Source: Alitta virens (taxonomy: Eukaryota > Annelida > Polychaeta > Phyllodocida > Nereididae). From it: 64,000 bases of DNA. Made by a program: the position numbers and the translations under genes. Shown here piece after piece: positions 34,701 through 45,602 of the stretch. The first letter of the stretch is position 1. The number at the start of each line of letters is the position of its first letter. The stretch lies in contig OW028580.1 of the NCBI GenBank assembly GCA_932294295.1, positions 40,137,836-40,201,835 on the forward strand, in the 5' to 3' direction. The notes under the pieces were generated by a model. That model made no database searches, was not told where the DNA came from, and was given only the letters and a program-made list of their open reading frames with translations.

Positions 34701-35425
34701 ATTTATTGTTCTCGTCATTCAGAATGTTTTGGATCAGCCTCTGGCCGTCGTTATTAGCGCCGGTAACTCAATTGACAAGCAAAACTTTCTTTTCGGAATT
34801 GAAGGTCTCCTACAATCCTGGGTCTAAGCCTAGGAAATTTTAGACATTTTTAGCAAGATAGATAGAAAGAAAGATAGAAAGAAAGACAGAAACCAATACA
34901 TACACAAGAAATGCACAGAATAAGACTTACTGAAAAGGTAAGAAATGCTTCAGAGTTTGTTTCATCGGAAAGGTTGGAAATGATAAGTCTACCAAAGATA
35001 GGTAAAAAAACTAATTTAAAAGCGAGTAAAAAAAACAGAAATATATTGAGTAATGATTAAATATACGAATAAATTGCAAATTAATGTATAAAAAAAGTAG
35101 AAAATTAGAAAATAAATAAAAGAATAAATATTTAGTAAAGAAGCACATCAGTATATGAATAGATAAAATAAATAAGTAAATGGCTGAAGTTGTAGAACTA
35201 TCCGTTTCAGCTTAATTATGAAAGACTTCAAACTTTTTCCTTTGGAGAACACACGCATTGCAAACCATACCCATGATTTCAAAGAAATTTCAAGATGCTC
35301 TGATTTTACTTTGAATGATTTAGTAAATGTGCTTTCTCAAAAAAAATTAAATAAAAAAATGTAAAAGTTAAGTTAAGGACATTTTAAAGTCGAGTTTGTA
35401 AAATTGAGAGAATTCAGCACCTACC

Positions 35426-35526
35426 TGCTTGTGTTGTGGACTTAGTGGTTGTTTCTGGTTTCCCTGTTTCCTGTCTGTGCCTTGTTTCTGTCCTTTTCTT
35501 TGCGCTTCCCTGAGCAAACTTACGCT
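35426..35526 (-). other. Candidate 5' non-coding exon of first NPF gene
   Basis: On the minus strand, a TATA box is followed about 26 bases later by an AC/AG-rich leader with no coding potential. The leader ends at a good splice donor (CAAGCAG followed by GTAGGTGC). The next strong acceptor in a coding context downstream is the one six bases before the NPF1 ATG. Splicing them would remove an intron of about 6.7 kb containing the CR1 LINE. This assignment is inferred from position and signals only. Confidence 0.4.
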
Positions 35527-35544
35527 CTTCCTAGGTCCCTCCCT

Positions 35545-35552
35545 CTTTTATA
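35545..35552 (-). promoter_or_regulatory. TATA box, candidate NPF1 promoter
   Basis: TATAAAAG on the minus strand in a locally GC-rich stretch (CTATAAAAGAGGGAGG), with the candidate transcription start about 26 bases downstream. Confidence 0.5.
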
Positions 35553-35795
35553 GGTGGCGCTAATGTAGGCAGACGACATTAGCAATTCTTGGGAATTTCT
35601 TGATTGCGTCAACAGTTTGTTTCGTGGGTCGCCTGCAGTTGACTTCTCCGTTCAGGCCTCCCAACGACTTAATCTTACTTTTTCACACAGAAACAAATTA
35701 TCCGTTTTCCAAGGTCCCCCCCCCCGTATTGTCAAGGTAATAGAAATGTCAGCGCAAGGTGGCAGTGCAATCATCGCGACTTCCGGTCAACAGGT

Positions 35796-35812
35796 AACGT
35801 CACTAGCACGTG
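35796..35812. promoter_or_regulatory. CRE half-site plus CACGTG E-box
   Basis: AACGTCAC at 35796-35803 and CACGTG at 35807-35812, about 270 bp upstream of the candidate NPF1 start. The same order is seen upstream of NPF2. Confidence 0.4.
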
Positions 35813-36167
35813 GTTATTGCAACGAAGAAATCATTCTACTGGTTATTTAGTCATTATTGTTATGTAACATTGGACTGTTTATATTTTTATTACAGTTTTG
35901 ATTAGCATTAGTTATCATACTATTGTATTAACCTCATTTACTATATTTATTAATTGTTATTTCGTGATTTTGATGAGGAGTGGCACTTCTCATTGTTATC
36001 ATTCAGCTATTTTTATTATGCGCTTCAATAAGGCAACAGCAAATTGCTTGATGCATATTGTGATAAAAATGATTTTGAATCTCGTGTCTTGCGTATTTGG
36101 ATAAAATAATGGCTGACCATTTCATTCCTGCCTTTACGATATAAATTAAAATAGAATATAATATATT

Positions 36168-36196
36168 AGAATACAATAGATAGATAGCTAGATAGC

Positions 36197-36238
<42 letters not shown>

Positions 36239-36326
36239 AATAGATAGATAGATAGATAGATAAATAGATGGATAGTTGCATAGTTGGATAGATAGATAGA
36301 TGGATAGATGGATAGATAGATAGATG
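36168..36326. repeat. GATA microsatellite
   Basis: About 155 bp of GATA/GATG units, directly joined to a SINE-B copy. Confidence 0.9.
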
Positions 36327-36329
36327 TCG

Positions 36330-36475
36330 ATCGAATGAGACGTTTAATGCTGGGCAAGTAAAGACCCCTCCGATGGGGGAAATTTTTAACATGGTGTTGA
36401 CTCATCATTACGTCTGCCTCTGACAGCTAGCCATATAAGCTGACTAAGCTTCAGACCCAGCAGCATCGAAACAAT
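36330..36475 (+). mobile_element. SINE-B, 5'-truncated
   Basis: Central domain (ATGAGACGTTTAATGC, GCAAGTAAAGACCCC) and complete B tail (ACTCATCATTACGTCTGCCT, CAGCTAGCCATATAAGCTGA, GCTTCAGACCCAGCAGCAT). Confidence 0.8.
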
Positions 36476-37325
36476 GATATTGATAACCATATATCATTGC
36501 AATGCACCTGACATGAAGATCTTATTTCTGAAACTTTCTTGATTGCAATCGTAAGTTGGACTTGCTGCGTACCTTGCAATTGCGATCGTCTATATGGGAT
36601 CTCCGCAATTGTATTTTAAAAGCTTTGACAGGCTAAATAATCGCCACTTTTGCATTTATCTATTTATCATATTTTTTTCTGTATTCTGTATATTAATTAC
36701 AACAGACACACTTGTAATGTACACATGTTGCTCAGCATGCCTTGCAAATAGCCATTCATATCTGATATGTATGTAAATTATGAAGCAGCATTGCAAGCTG
36801 TCGGGATACTTGTGAATAAATACATCAGCTTGCTGTATAAAACTTCACTGTGTTAACATCATCCTAACGTGAAACTTGGCTGGTTGTGATGATGAAATTG
36901 TAGGTAAGATAATTACATCGATTATTTTCTGTTATTTTTATGTTTGATTGTGGTTATAACGCTGAGTTATTAATAATTATGCAGCAATCTAGGCAATCCA
37001 AAAAACGCGCATAATCCCAAACACCAGGGACTGTTTAATTGATTACACAAATGCATGCATGGCAATTTCATACATATTAGTTGTAAGACAATAAGCGCAG
37101 TGGTTATGGCTGTTGTCTGGTCTTTAGAAAGTCTGGGTTCAATTCTCAATCAAGGACAGTATGAAATGCATCATTACATGCAAAAACCAACGCAGGTAAG
37201 ATATATTTAATTCAGAGTACTTTATTCATGATTACTCATTTGTATTATGAGGTGCTCAATGTTTGAATTATGGATGGGGTATGGTGTTTCTAGGAATTAA
37301 AGCTACTGTGGTATTCCATTGTCTC
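36475..37325. other. Non-coding
   Basis: No gene or named repeat recognised. AT-rich. Confidence 0.4.
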
Positions 37326-37605
37326 AATGCTACTAGGTCTGAAGCTTAGTCAACTGCAGGCAGACGTAATGATGAGATGATAAGGCTGCTGGGAGTCCAC
37401 ACCATGTTACACATTTACCCCATGGGTGGTGTCTTTTAATTGCCTCAGCAAAGATACTGAGGACAATCCACCACCAATTTAACACCAGTGCGACAGACCA
37501 GATGGAATGTAGTTTATGAAGAGTTTCCAGACCAGGATTTGAGCCTGGGACCTTCAGAGGAGCTAGCTTAGGCATTGACCACTAGTCCACTCAGTTACTG
37601 ACGTT
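37325..37605 (-). mobile_element. SINE-B, full length
   Basis: Inverted tail GCTACTAGGTCTGAAGCTTAG and CAGACGTAATGATGAGATGA, central domain TTTACCCCATGGGTGGTGTC, then an inverted tRNA-like head with B-box GATTTGAGCCTGGGACC and A-box region GCATTGACCACTAGTCCACT. Confidence 0.85.
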
Positions 37606-37609
37606 AGAA

Positions 37610-38800
37610 GTTAAATAGCTAACACTTCCCCGTAATTATATTTCAGTAATTATATATTCGATCCAGTGGCTAATAAGGAACAAACACTTGCTTGTCATAG
37701 AAAATCGATAAATATACAACTCAAGGTGGTGTTGGAGATGTTACTGTGGGTGTTATATATAGATAGAGCTAGCTGTCTGTTAGCAGTGACAGAGTTCAGT
37801 TGATAGGTAACAAACACGTGCAATTAAAATGGCAATCTTATAAAGCCCCAATCGCCAGCACTTACAAACATTTAAGACTGAAAAAAAAAAATACCTGCAA
37901 CTGAAAATCATCATTAATCTTTTAGAAGTCTTGCAACAAGTCATTAGTCATATCAGATATTCTTGGATTGGCGGATGAGTGGATATATAGTCTTGGTAGC
38001 AGGTGTATGTTTAGGTAGCTCTGTATATGGACAGTGACAATGAGTGCAAGACACATTGACAGCAAACCTGGCAGGTTCAGTGTAGTCACGAATCATGTAA
38101 TTTTACAAACCTGACAATAAATTAGAAGTAATATATTTGACTATCAATAAGTAGTACTTTGAAAACTTTTAGACATTAGGAAAAACCGTCATGAATTGAG
38201 TTTCTCAAATGGTTAAATGAAAACACATTCGTCATACGCAATAGACTTTTTATATATACTTTTATTTGACAGCTTCATGTCATTCCTGACATATGTGTCC
38301 CATTGTATTAAAATACAGTAACAATGAAAGAATAATAGAAAAGTAATAAATAAAACTAGGTTCCAGCTACAATAAAGATTTGTTATAATGTCAATTTAGC
38401 AAAAATGTGTTAGACATTATACCAATTATATTGTCCATATTTGGTAATGACTTGTAACATACATTTGCAGCATTTTATTGACTTTGTTAAGTTGTCTGGT
38501 TTCTAAGCACTTGTAAAGTACTGGAGACTTATCTGTCAACTGGCAGCATTGCGCTGACCTAGTCATTGTCCAATGAATTCCAGCATGTATCAAAGACAGT
38601 CACAATACAATACCAACATAATAATGTACATTTTTTATTGTTATATCTACATATGCATGTAATAGCATTATCCATAACCAAAAAATCTAACACATAGAGA
38701 GTAATGAGAACATTAATGGGAATGTATAATGCAGAGACTCTCAGAATGATGGTCAACATGTTTAATGCCAGACGATGGATGATGACTCAAATATAAATTA
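37610..38800. other. Non-coding
   Basis: No gene or repeat recognised. Short open frames have no family resemblance. Confidence 0.4.
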
Positions 38801-38809
38801 TTAGGCATC

Positions 38810-39900
38810 AATATTCACAAGAAATTTTCCAAAGGATTTTAGCAACTCATACTCTTTTGAGTTCATGATGGTCTTAAATTTAACTTTATTGTTTAGTTGT
38901 TTAAAGTTATCTATGTAATCATTAGCTACTTTAAGGATTTCCTCATGAGAAGTTTATTGTGTGGACATATTATGAGACAATGTTTTTCATCTTCAATTTC
39001 ATGCATATTGCATTTTAGGCATAGCCTCTCAACTGCTGGCAATATAGGATTTTCATGTCTACCTGTTTCAATACGTAAATTATGTGAGCTTACTCTAAAT
39101 CTGGCTATTATATTATATATTTTTCTGCTTAGGTGATAAGGTTTTAGCCTATAATCAGTCTTGATGAGTTTATAAGTAATAAGTTTTGGCAGAAGAGTGT
39201 AGTTTCCTGACATTTCTCATACATTTTAGATTTGAATGTTTTCATTCTTTGCACGTCTGAAATGGTCTCTTTGTGGATAATATTCATTGAGTATGTGAAT
39301 AATTTTTGCAACCCAAGCATTATAACCAGAAGTGTTCATATCTTTTTGCTCATTTAAACATTTTTTTAGAATATCATCAGCCGGCAGTTTTTCCTTTCTA
39401 AACTGTTGCCGCACATGTAATGGGAATCTGCCTGTTTCACCATACACTAGCATATTTTTCAGATTTGTTAATTGTACCTTCTCTAGTTCATTTACAGGGT
39501 TATTTTTATTGGACCATCATATTTCACAATTATACTTAAGGATTGGTAAAATATATGTGTCAAACATTTTGAGGTTTAGGAGCGATGTGTCCTGCAAAAA
39601 GTGCTTTTTGGGCTTGTGTAAATATAATCAGTCATTTTTACATGCGTTTTGGAGAGATGTTTCAGAATGTGCTACTAGAACTATATCATCAGCATATGAG
39701 ATATGTGTGAGCTCCGGACTATTAAGTGTTACACCCTCCGATTCATTCAAATAGTTAGGCAAGTCAGACAGAAATTCATTAAACAACTTGGGGCTGAGAA
39801 TTCCACCTTGCAATACACCGTAGCTGCTATCAATTGTATGTTGACCACAAACCATGACCTTTGGCCAAGTATGGCTATACCTTAATATCCTCTGACCTTT
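38810..39900 (-). pseudogene. Non-LTR reverse transcriptase remnant, second family
   Basis: Minus-strand pieces in shifting frames. The RT palm reads SSYGVLQGGILSPKLFNEFL and then ISYADDIVLVAHSETSLQ (YADD box). Further on come VYGETGRFPLHVRQQFRKEK and a C-terminal zinc-binding-like stretch CLKCNMHEIEDEKHCLIICPH. The order matches the 3' half of a LINE polymerase. Stops and frameshifts show it is dead. It differs from the family at 23270-24250. Confidence 0.78.
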
Positions 39901-40400
39901 AATTCTTAACTTAAGTGGAATGACTTTGAGTGTTTAGACATATATATAATTTAAATACAATGGCATAACCGATACTGCCTTTAAATAGTGTAACTAGTTT
40001 ATGGAAACTCGATGCTAATCGGTTCAATGGTAAAACTTAAGAACTTTTCCAAGCCTTGAAAATCATTTAAAAAATTTAATTCTTTACAATAACTGTGTAA
40101 TTTAGTTAACTGTAAATAATGAGTCATAAAACAAACGAACAAAAAGAAACAAACAGTGGGTATCGACGTCCATCTTTTTCTTTTTTGCATAAATCCATGA
40201 GATCATTGAATTGGTAACTGTTTCCCACCATCCTTAGAATATTACTTGCTTATCATATCAATATGTAATAATATTAGCTGTTTATTTTTAACCCAAAAAC
40301 AGCATATTAACATACGAGTAATATAACACAGGAATACAGAACATAGAATTATATAACTCCTACAATTACAATAGTACATGTAGTTGCATAAAATATGGTC
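39900..40400. other. Non-coding
   Basis: AT-rich. Nothing recognised. Confidence 0.4.
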
Positions 40401-40555
40401 GACTAGACAGCTGTAATGACCTTTTCTTGGCTGTAGCTATAACTGGCTAAAGCCGGCTGCTTCTGTCTACTCCTAGCATATAGTCAGCTTACACCAAAAA
40501 TAATAAACCTTGGTAAATGTAAGAAATGTATCTAACATATCATAAATATGTATTT
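40400..40555. repeat. Repeat R1, left half (split copy)
   Basis: Matches 19020-19170 up to CATAAATATGTA. The sequence then leaves the repeat and returns to it at about 42097. Confidence 0.7.
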
Positions 40556-42098
40556 CATGAAATCCAGAGTGACGGAAGGACATAAATTGATGGAATTTGA
40601 ATTTTCTGCATTGAATAATCAATAAATAAGGCATGTTATTGAAGATAAGTGGGTATTTGTTTGATATGCAATGTTTGGCAAATTCATGTCTCACAATGGG
40701 TAGTTTAAGATTATTTGTTTGTCTTAGTCTAGTTAAATACCCATGGATGTTTTGTTGAAAACTATTTTTCATTTCAGTTATGAAGTAATGTGGTAGCATT
40801 GAATGTTCAAATTTGAAACAGAATTTATAATCCTGCAGTGCACACAGATCAGTGATTTTTAGCACGTTTACTTTTTGGAACAGATTTGTGGTGTGAGCTC
40901 TAAAATGGCTCTTGGTCATGATACGTACTGCTCTTTTTTGCAGTGTTATTAATCTGATTTACTTCCAGCCCCATACCATCAATCCATAATTCAGGCGTGG
41001 AAGTATCAATGTATTATCTATATTTAATAGTGCATTTACAGGCAGTTCTTTTTTGACATAATTCCTAGGGTTTTAGAAATTTTCTTAGAAATTAGCTCTA
41101 CATGATAAGTCCATTTTAAATGTTCATCTATAATAAGACCCAGGAAGTTAACTTTATTTACAAATTCTATTTTAGTGTCATCTATGTATAAATTAGGATA
41201 CAGAATTTTCTTTTGTGGTGTATGAAATATTATTGCTTTGGTTTTTCCAATGTTTAATGAGGGTTTGTTTAATTTCAGCCAGTCTGATATTGATTGCAAT
41301 TCATTATTCAGGCTTTCTGAACTGTTTGCTGATATCTAAAATAATTCGGTCTAATTATTCAAGAGTAGCCAGTTCAGTTGAGTGTGATTTACGGAATCCG
41401 TACTATATATATAAAAAATATAGGAAAGTCAGTTTAATAGCTGCATGACGGAAGGACATTTCTTGCAACCAACCTCAAGACTTCTGATTATATATATGAG
41501 GCTTTCTGTGAATTCATAAACCGCACAATTAGTTTGATGGCAGAATACAATTGCCTGAATAGTGGTCTTAAATTTATAATATAAGTGTAATTTTAATATA
41601 GACAATAAGTACTACATACAGCAGCTTACTTCCAGTGTGACGGAAGGAGAAAACCTTTGTGACGGAAGGACAATGAGGCAACATTAAATTTGACACTCAA
41701 TAAATCATATGTAATGAAACTCAAATCACATTAGAGACATATGTTCAAACACAAGATAATTTCTGATTTCAAACGATTTTATTTTACTTGGTACAAAAGT
41801 CACAAACAAACTGGCCAGATTCGTAGCCAGCACACTGTTCGTGTGACCACTGGCTACAAGACTGGCATTTTACCCAACTCTCTCCAAAGGCAGAATTTGA
41901 AAATAAAGAATTACAATATAAACAAGGACAATCAAATTGTCAAAGCTTGGTAATCGTATTTTGGCGGGAAAATCACAATTTAAACGTGATTTCATATACA
42001 TAACAACTGGTATTTAGGCATTTTATTTTTTCAACAAATAGTTGACATTTCCGTGGATTTCATGATTTGGAATAGTTATGCATCAACTGGTGCTGCCT
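40556..42098 (-). mobile_element. LINE-containing insertion splitting repeat R1
   Basis: Insertion of about 1.54 kb bordered by similar TGTAYTTT words. Its left part (40556-41340) holds minus-strand reverse-transcriptase remnants (SISDWLKLNKPSLNIGKTKA, YPNLYIDDTKIEF, FLGLIIDEHLKWTYHVEL, then HGYLTRLRQTNNLKLPIVRH), related to the copy at 23270-24250. The word TGACGGAAGGA occurs four times (40570, 41446, 41637, 41660). The right part (41340-42098) has no recognised coding. Confidence 0.65.
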
Positions 42099-42215
42099 GT
42101 ACTTTTAGATCCGGCTTTGAGTAGCAAGCTATAGCCAGACAGTTGACGGTAGCAATTGTATAGCAGAAGTTGTCCAATTTGACAGGCTGTTTTTAATGAC
42201 ACAAACTGTCTGTAG
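42095..42215. repeat. Repeat R1, right half (split copy)
   Basis: GTACTTTTAGATCCGGCTTTGAGTAGC-type sequence matching 19170-19260. It includes the GGCTGTTTTTA and CTGTAGCAA-like ends. Confidence 0.65.
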
Positions 42216-43690
42216 CAAACAATGGATGCTAAATTAATAGTGAGCACTACTGATGTGTTATTATACATATTATTTATTGACAACGTAATATCAATACAGA
42301 TACATATTGTATCAGTTATAAAGTCGAGATATGACTTATTGCTGAAAAAATATCTCTCTGTTGGAAGAAATTGCATATTGAATATAATATCAGCTATTTA
42401 TGAAATATTGAATAACTGTCAATCTGACTACTAGCCGATGATTAAATGGGTGTTTTTTTTTACTATTTTTAGTTATTCTGGCAACCTAGTGTTTCGGCGT
42501 GTTAATGCTGACTATCATAGAGTATTTTCTTTGTATCATGTCATCATTACGTCTGCAGCTGTCAAGTACAATGCAAGATGACCACATTTGTGACCAGGAC
42601 CACTGTACCAGTAATTTTAGACCTTATATTACATTTATCTTATGAGTCCTTCTTGTTTGAAGGACAAATACGAAAGAAATTCAAGGAGACCGTCTTGTTT
42701 TGTTTGTGTTTTTTCATGATATGGAAAATACTCGCATGCCATTTATTCTTGTTGCTAAGCAACGTATTAAAAGAGTGACAGGCTAGTAATTTTGCAGAAA
42801 TATTGGATGATAGGGGTCATAGGATATCCAACATGCTTTAATTATCATCATAATGTGAATAATTATGCCGAGATTATAATGCCTAACAAAACTATATTGT
42901 TCAGTAGCACAGTCGTTGCCTATTGCCTTTCAACTTGTCTGATATCAGTGCCAATTTTTTCTGTGTGAAAGAGAGAGAGGGCGTTTTTCTTTGATGCTAA
43001 CATGATACCTCTATTATTTGTAAATATATGGGTTAAAATAAAAGTAAGTAAGTCAGTACCTTAAGTAAATAAGTAAAGTAAGTAAGTAAGTGTAAGTAAG
43101 TGTAAGTAAGTGTAAGTAAATGAATAATGCAGATAGCATTCCAAATCGGCCCAGCATCGTTTCTATCTGCATCACCGACATTGTGTCAATGTCGAAACGA
43201 TTTGGAATGACACCCAAACCGTAATTATATGCGTTTATATTTTAATTCGCAATTAATTTTGCATTATAAAATCACCTGGTTAAAAACTTCATTTCATGAT
43301 ACACATAATCATATAAACTTTCTTTTTACTTATTTTTATTTAGGTCATGATAAACAACTATCAGCCGTGTTTTATGGAAAAAAATATTTATTGACAATAT
43401 TTTACATCACAATATCAAAAAGTTTCTTTTTCTGTCGAGGTTTTAGCAACAGAAAAACCAGCGGAGTTTCAGTATGGCAAGAAGATGAAGTTCTGCAAGT
43501 TCTGCAAATAGTTTTTCTTTGATTGAGGTCTTGTAGAGACTTGGAAGTGAAGTTGAATAAAGTTGTTGGCAATGTCAGTCAACAGAAGAGGTAAAAGTGA
43601 AAATAATATGTTGATTATAAAATGATCAAAGAGGTCACCGGACAATCATCTGAAACAATATAAAGTTACATTAAAGTAACCAGTACATCC
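42215..43690. other. Non-coding
   Basis: No exon recognised. Holds an (AAGT)n microsatellite at about 43040-43120 and the inverted repeat listed separately. Confidence 0.45.
43137..43209. repeat. Nested inverted repeat
   Basis: Outer arms CATTCCAAATCG and CGATTTGGAATG are perfect over 12 bp. Inside, CGACATTG-TGT-CAATGTCG forms a perfect 8-bp stem with a three-base loop. A third pair, ATCGTTTC/GAAACGAT, overlaps the outer stem and would compete with it. Confidence 0.8.
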
Positions 43691-43969
43691 TTAGGAGAAC
43701 ATTTCGAGTTCATAAGATCTGGAAGGTCCCGTCCGGCGGTAGAACGACTGGGGAGACCGATAACTGACGCTGCGCCCAAACCGAGGTCTGCCGACAATAG
43801 AGAAGTACTCGTTTAATGCTTTCAGATAATCGCGTAAATCTTGAGGTGTCCTGAAGATGGCAGGGCGAGGAGGTGGTCCATCCATGTCAAGAGCAGAGGT
43901 CGATTTGAAGGTCAACATGACCACTATTGACAGTTCAAGGACGAGCACGAAACATGCCGAACAACGCAT
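43691..43969 (-). CDS. Neuropeptide F/Y-type precursor 2
   Basis: 92-residue secreted prohormone paralogous to 28488-28748. Residues 1-26 are a signal peptide (hydrophobic LELSIVVMLTF, cleavage after STSA). The mature peptide, about 38 residues (27-64), runs from LDMDGPPPRP through the helix DLRDYLKALNEYFSIV to GRPRF. Gly65 is the amide donor and Arg66 the monobasic cleavage site, followed by RS as in precursor 1. The C-peptide has diverged and has no second amidation-like site. The start is the ATG in TTACCATGC context. An in-frame ATG 13 codons upstream overlaps the TATA box and was rejected. No intron interrupts the coding sequence, including the RPRF codons where NPY/NPF genes often have one. 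No AATAAA was seen just downstream. Confidence 0.92.
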   Translation of the reverse strand: MRCSACFVLVLELSIVVMLTFKSTSALDMDGPPPRPAIFRTPQDLRDYLKALNEYFSIVGRPRFGRSVSYRSPQSFYRRTGPSRSYELEMFS

Positions 43970-44007
43970 GGTAATAACATTGTGTATGGCAGCACTACAA
44001 ATGGCCA

Positions 44008-44013
44008 TTTATA
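44008..44013 (-). promoter_or_regulatory. TATA box of second NPF gene
   Basis: TATAAA on the minus strand (CCTATAAATGGCC). An initiator-like CCATAC lies about 26 bases downstream (near 43987), which would give an 18-base 5' UTR before the ATG at 43969. The fit is good but not proof that there is no upstream exon. Confidence 0.5.
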
Positions 44014-44382
44014 GGCAACGAGCCTTGATGTGTGTATAAGCGCCTTCATATGCATCGGTTGGGGCCTGCTGGGATACCGAAATGGACCCAAGGAACCTGC
44101 AGGCACCAGTGTTTGTGTAAATGACACCATTTTCCCACAACACAAATAAACAAAGGCACAAAAATATTCCCACGCATTGTAGCTTAAGAATAATCTACCC
44201 CAAGATTCTGTTCTGTTCCGCGATTCCCGTATTCCAGTCAGCGCTTCTCCGAAAAGGCACACATGAAACCTGCTGTGAGCGATAATAGGGGTGCCACAGC
44301 CACTTGTATCTGCTGCTGCCCTCTACTGGTGACCTCTGCATAGAACGTCATTGTTCTCAAGGGTCGTTTCCTGTTCTCAGCA

Positions 44383-44412
44383 TGACGTCACCAGGACAAT
44401 TAACAACACGTG
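44383..44412. promoter_or_regulatory. CRE palindrome plus CACGTG E-box
   Basis: TGACGTCA at 44383-44390 and CACGTG (within AACACGTGTT) at 44407-44412, about 400 bp upstream of the candidate NPF2 start. Confidence 0.45.
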
Positions 44413-44607
44413 TTCCTTGGTTACAAATGCCTTGGCAACGGAGTTACGCAAGCTTACATCAGAATAACTCACAGAGATTGCGTAATCATTGCAATAAGAT
44501 TACAATTCAAATTAGTGATACAATTATTCATTATTGTTAACTTCAAACCTCATGGAAAAAAGATAGGCCTATTAAAGCCATTTCACTAAACATCAACAAG
44601 ATATAAG

Positions 44608-45025
44608 TCTTTCCTCTCCTCGCTCCTCTTATTACTCATTTTGCTTTTCAGACATAGTAGGCCATGATTGATTCCATTAATTTTATTTTCTCAGGTAAAT
44701 CACTAAAAGCACTAAAAATACTGCTGCTGGGATAAACTTTGCTTCAGCGAATCACAGCTAAGGGGAATTTTTTCAGCCAATAGAATAGAGTCTTTTCACT
44801 GAACAGCCCTGAATTCAGCAAAACACAAGTCTTTCCTCTCCTCTTATTACTCATTTTGCTTTTCAGACACAGTAGGTAATAACTAACTGATTCCATAAAT
44901 ATGGAAAACTTTCTCAGAAAAAAAACGAAAATCAACTTAATGCACTAACAATACTGCTGCTTGGATGCACTTTACTTCAGCCAATCACAGCCAAGGGCGG
45001 GAACTTTTTCAGCCAATAGAATTGC
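44608..45025. repeat. Direct repeat of about 200 bp, two units
   Basis: Units at about 44608-44790 and 44829-45025 share AGTCTTTCCTCTCCTC, CTTATTACTCATTTTGCTTT, TTTTCAGACA.AGTAGG, AATACTGCTGCT and an end in AGCCAATAGAAT. They lie upstream of the second NPF gene. Confidence 0.85.
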
Positions 45026-45109
45026 AGTATTCTGTTATAGCCACCTGGTGGAGATATAGAGAACCTTCCGTGAAAATCTACTATTGGTAGAGAGCACTTG
45101 TGTACCTCA

Positions 45110-45555
45110 AGTTGGTAAATTTGCATATTTATGCATGTGACTGTTTGACAGGCTCATCAGCATTAAACAGTCTTCTCATGAGGAACCAGACATCTGCTCA
45201 GCATCCAATTAAGTAAGGGAATGATTTGTCTGTTGATAGCCAATAGAACTAATTTAAATCATGTAGTACCAAGTTGTAGTAGTAATTTTATTTTCCATAA
45301 GTGGATGGCGACCAGATAAAGGCTTGTCTTGCTGGTTGCCTTTGCAGAATTAATTTTGAATTATACAAAAATAGTAGCGGTTTTTTGGCGTTATGTTACA
45401 TGTTACCACTGATGATTAATCTGTGTACGTGGTAAGCAGTAATATGCCTTGACGACTGGTGTAATAGGTAAATTTGCAATTTTGCTTAGCGTTCCACTCA
45501 AGTGGAACCAGACATGTAATCAGCCACAACTGTGTCCATAAGCCAATAGAATTAG
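45110..45555. repeat. Second repeat pair ending in AGCCAATAGAA
   Basis: Blocks at about 45115-45250 and 45465-45555 share GGTAAATTTGCA, GGAACCAGACAT and AGCCAATAGAA. Only the last word is shared with the 44.6-45.0 kb pair. Confidence 0.65.
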
Positions 45556-45602
45556 GTGAAAAGTTGAAATAACGAATTCAGTTAATAAATAAAAAATAAA
45601 AA

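Larger units (their letters stand above)
33620..35425. other. Non-coding, repeat-rich
   Basis: Holds the SINE pair and hAT fragment listed separately, then about 550 bp of A-rich sequence with AAGA/AATA runs (34850-35390). If the 5' exon of the first NPF gene is right, this is intron. Confidence 0.45.

Noticed and set aside
43924..44262. 112-codon minus-strand frame overlapping NPF2
   Set aside because: Out of frame with the well-supported peptide gene and covers its promoter.
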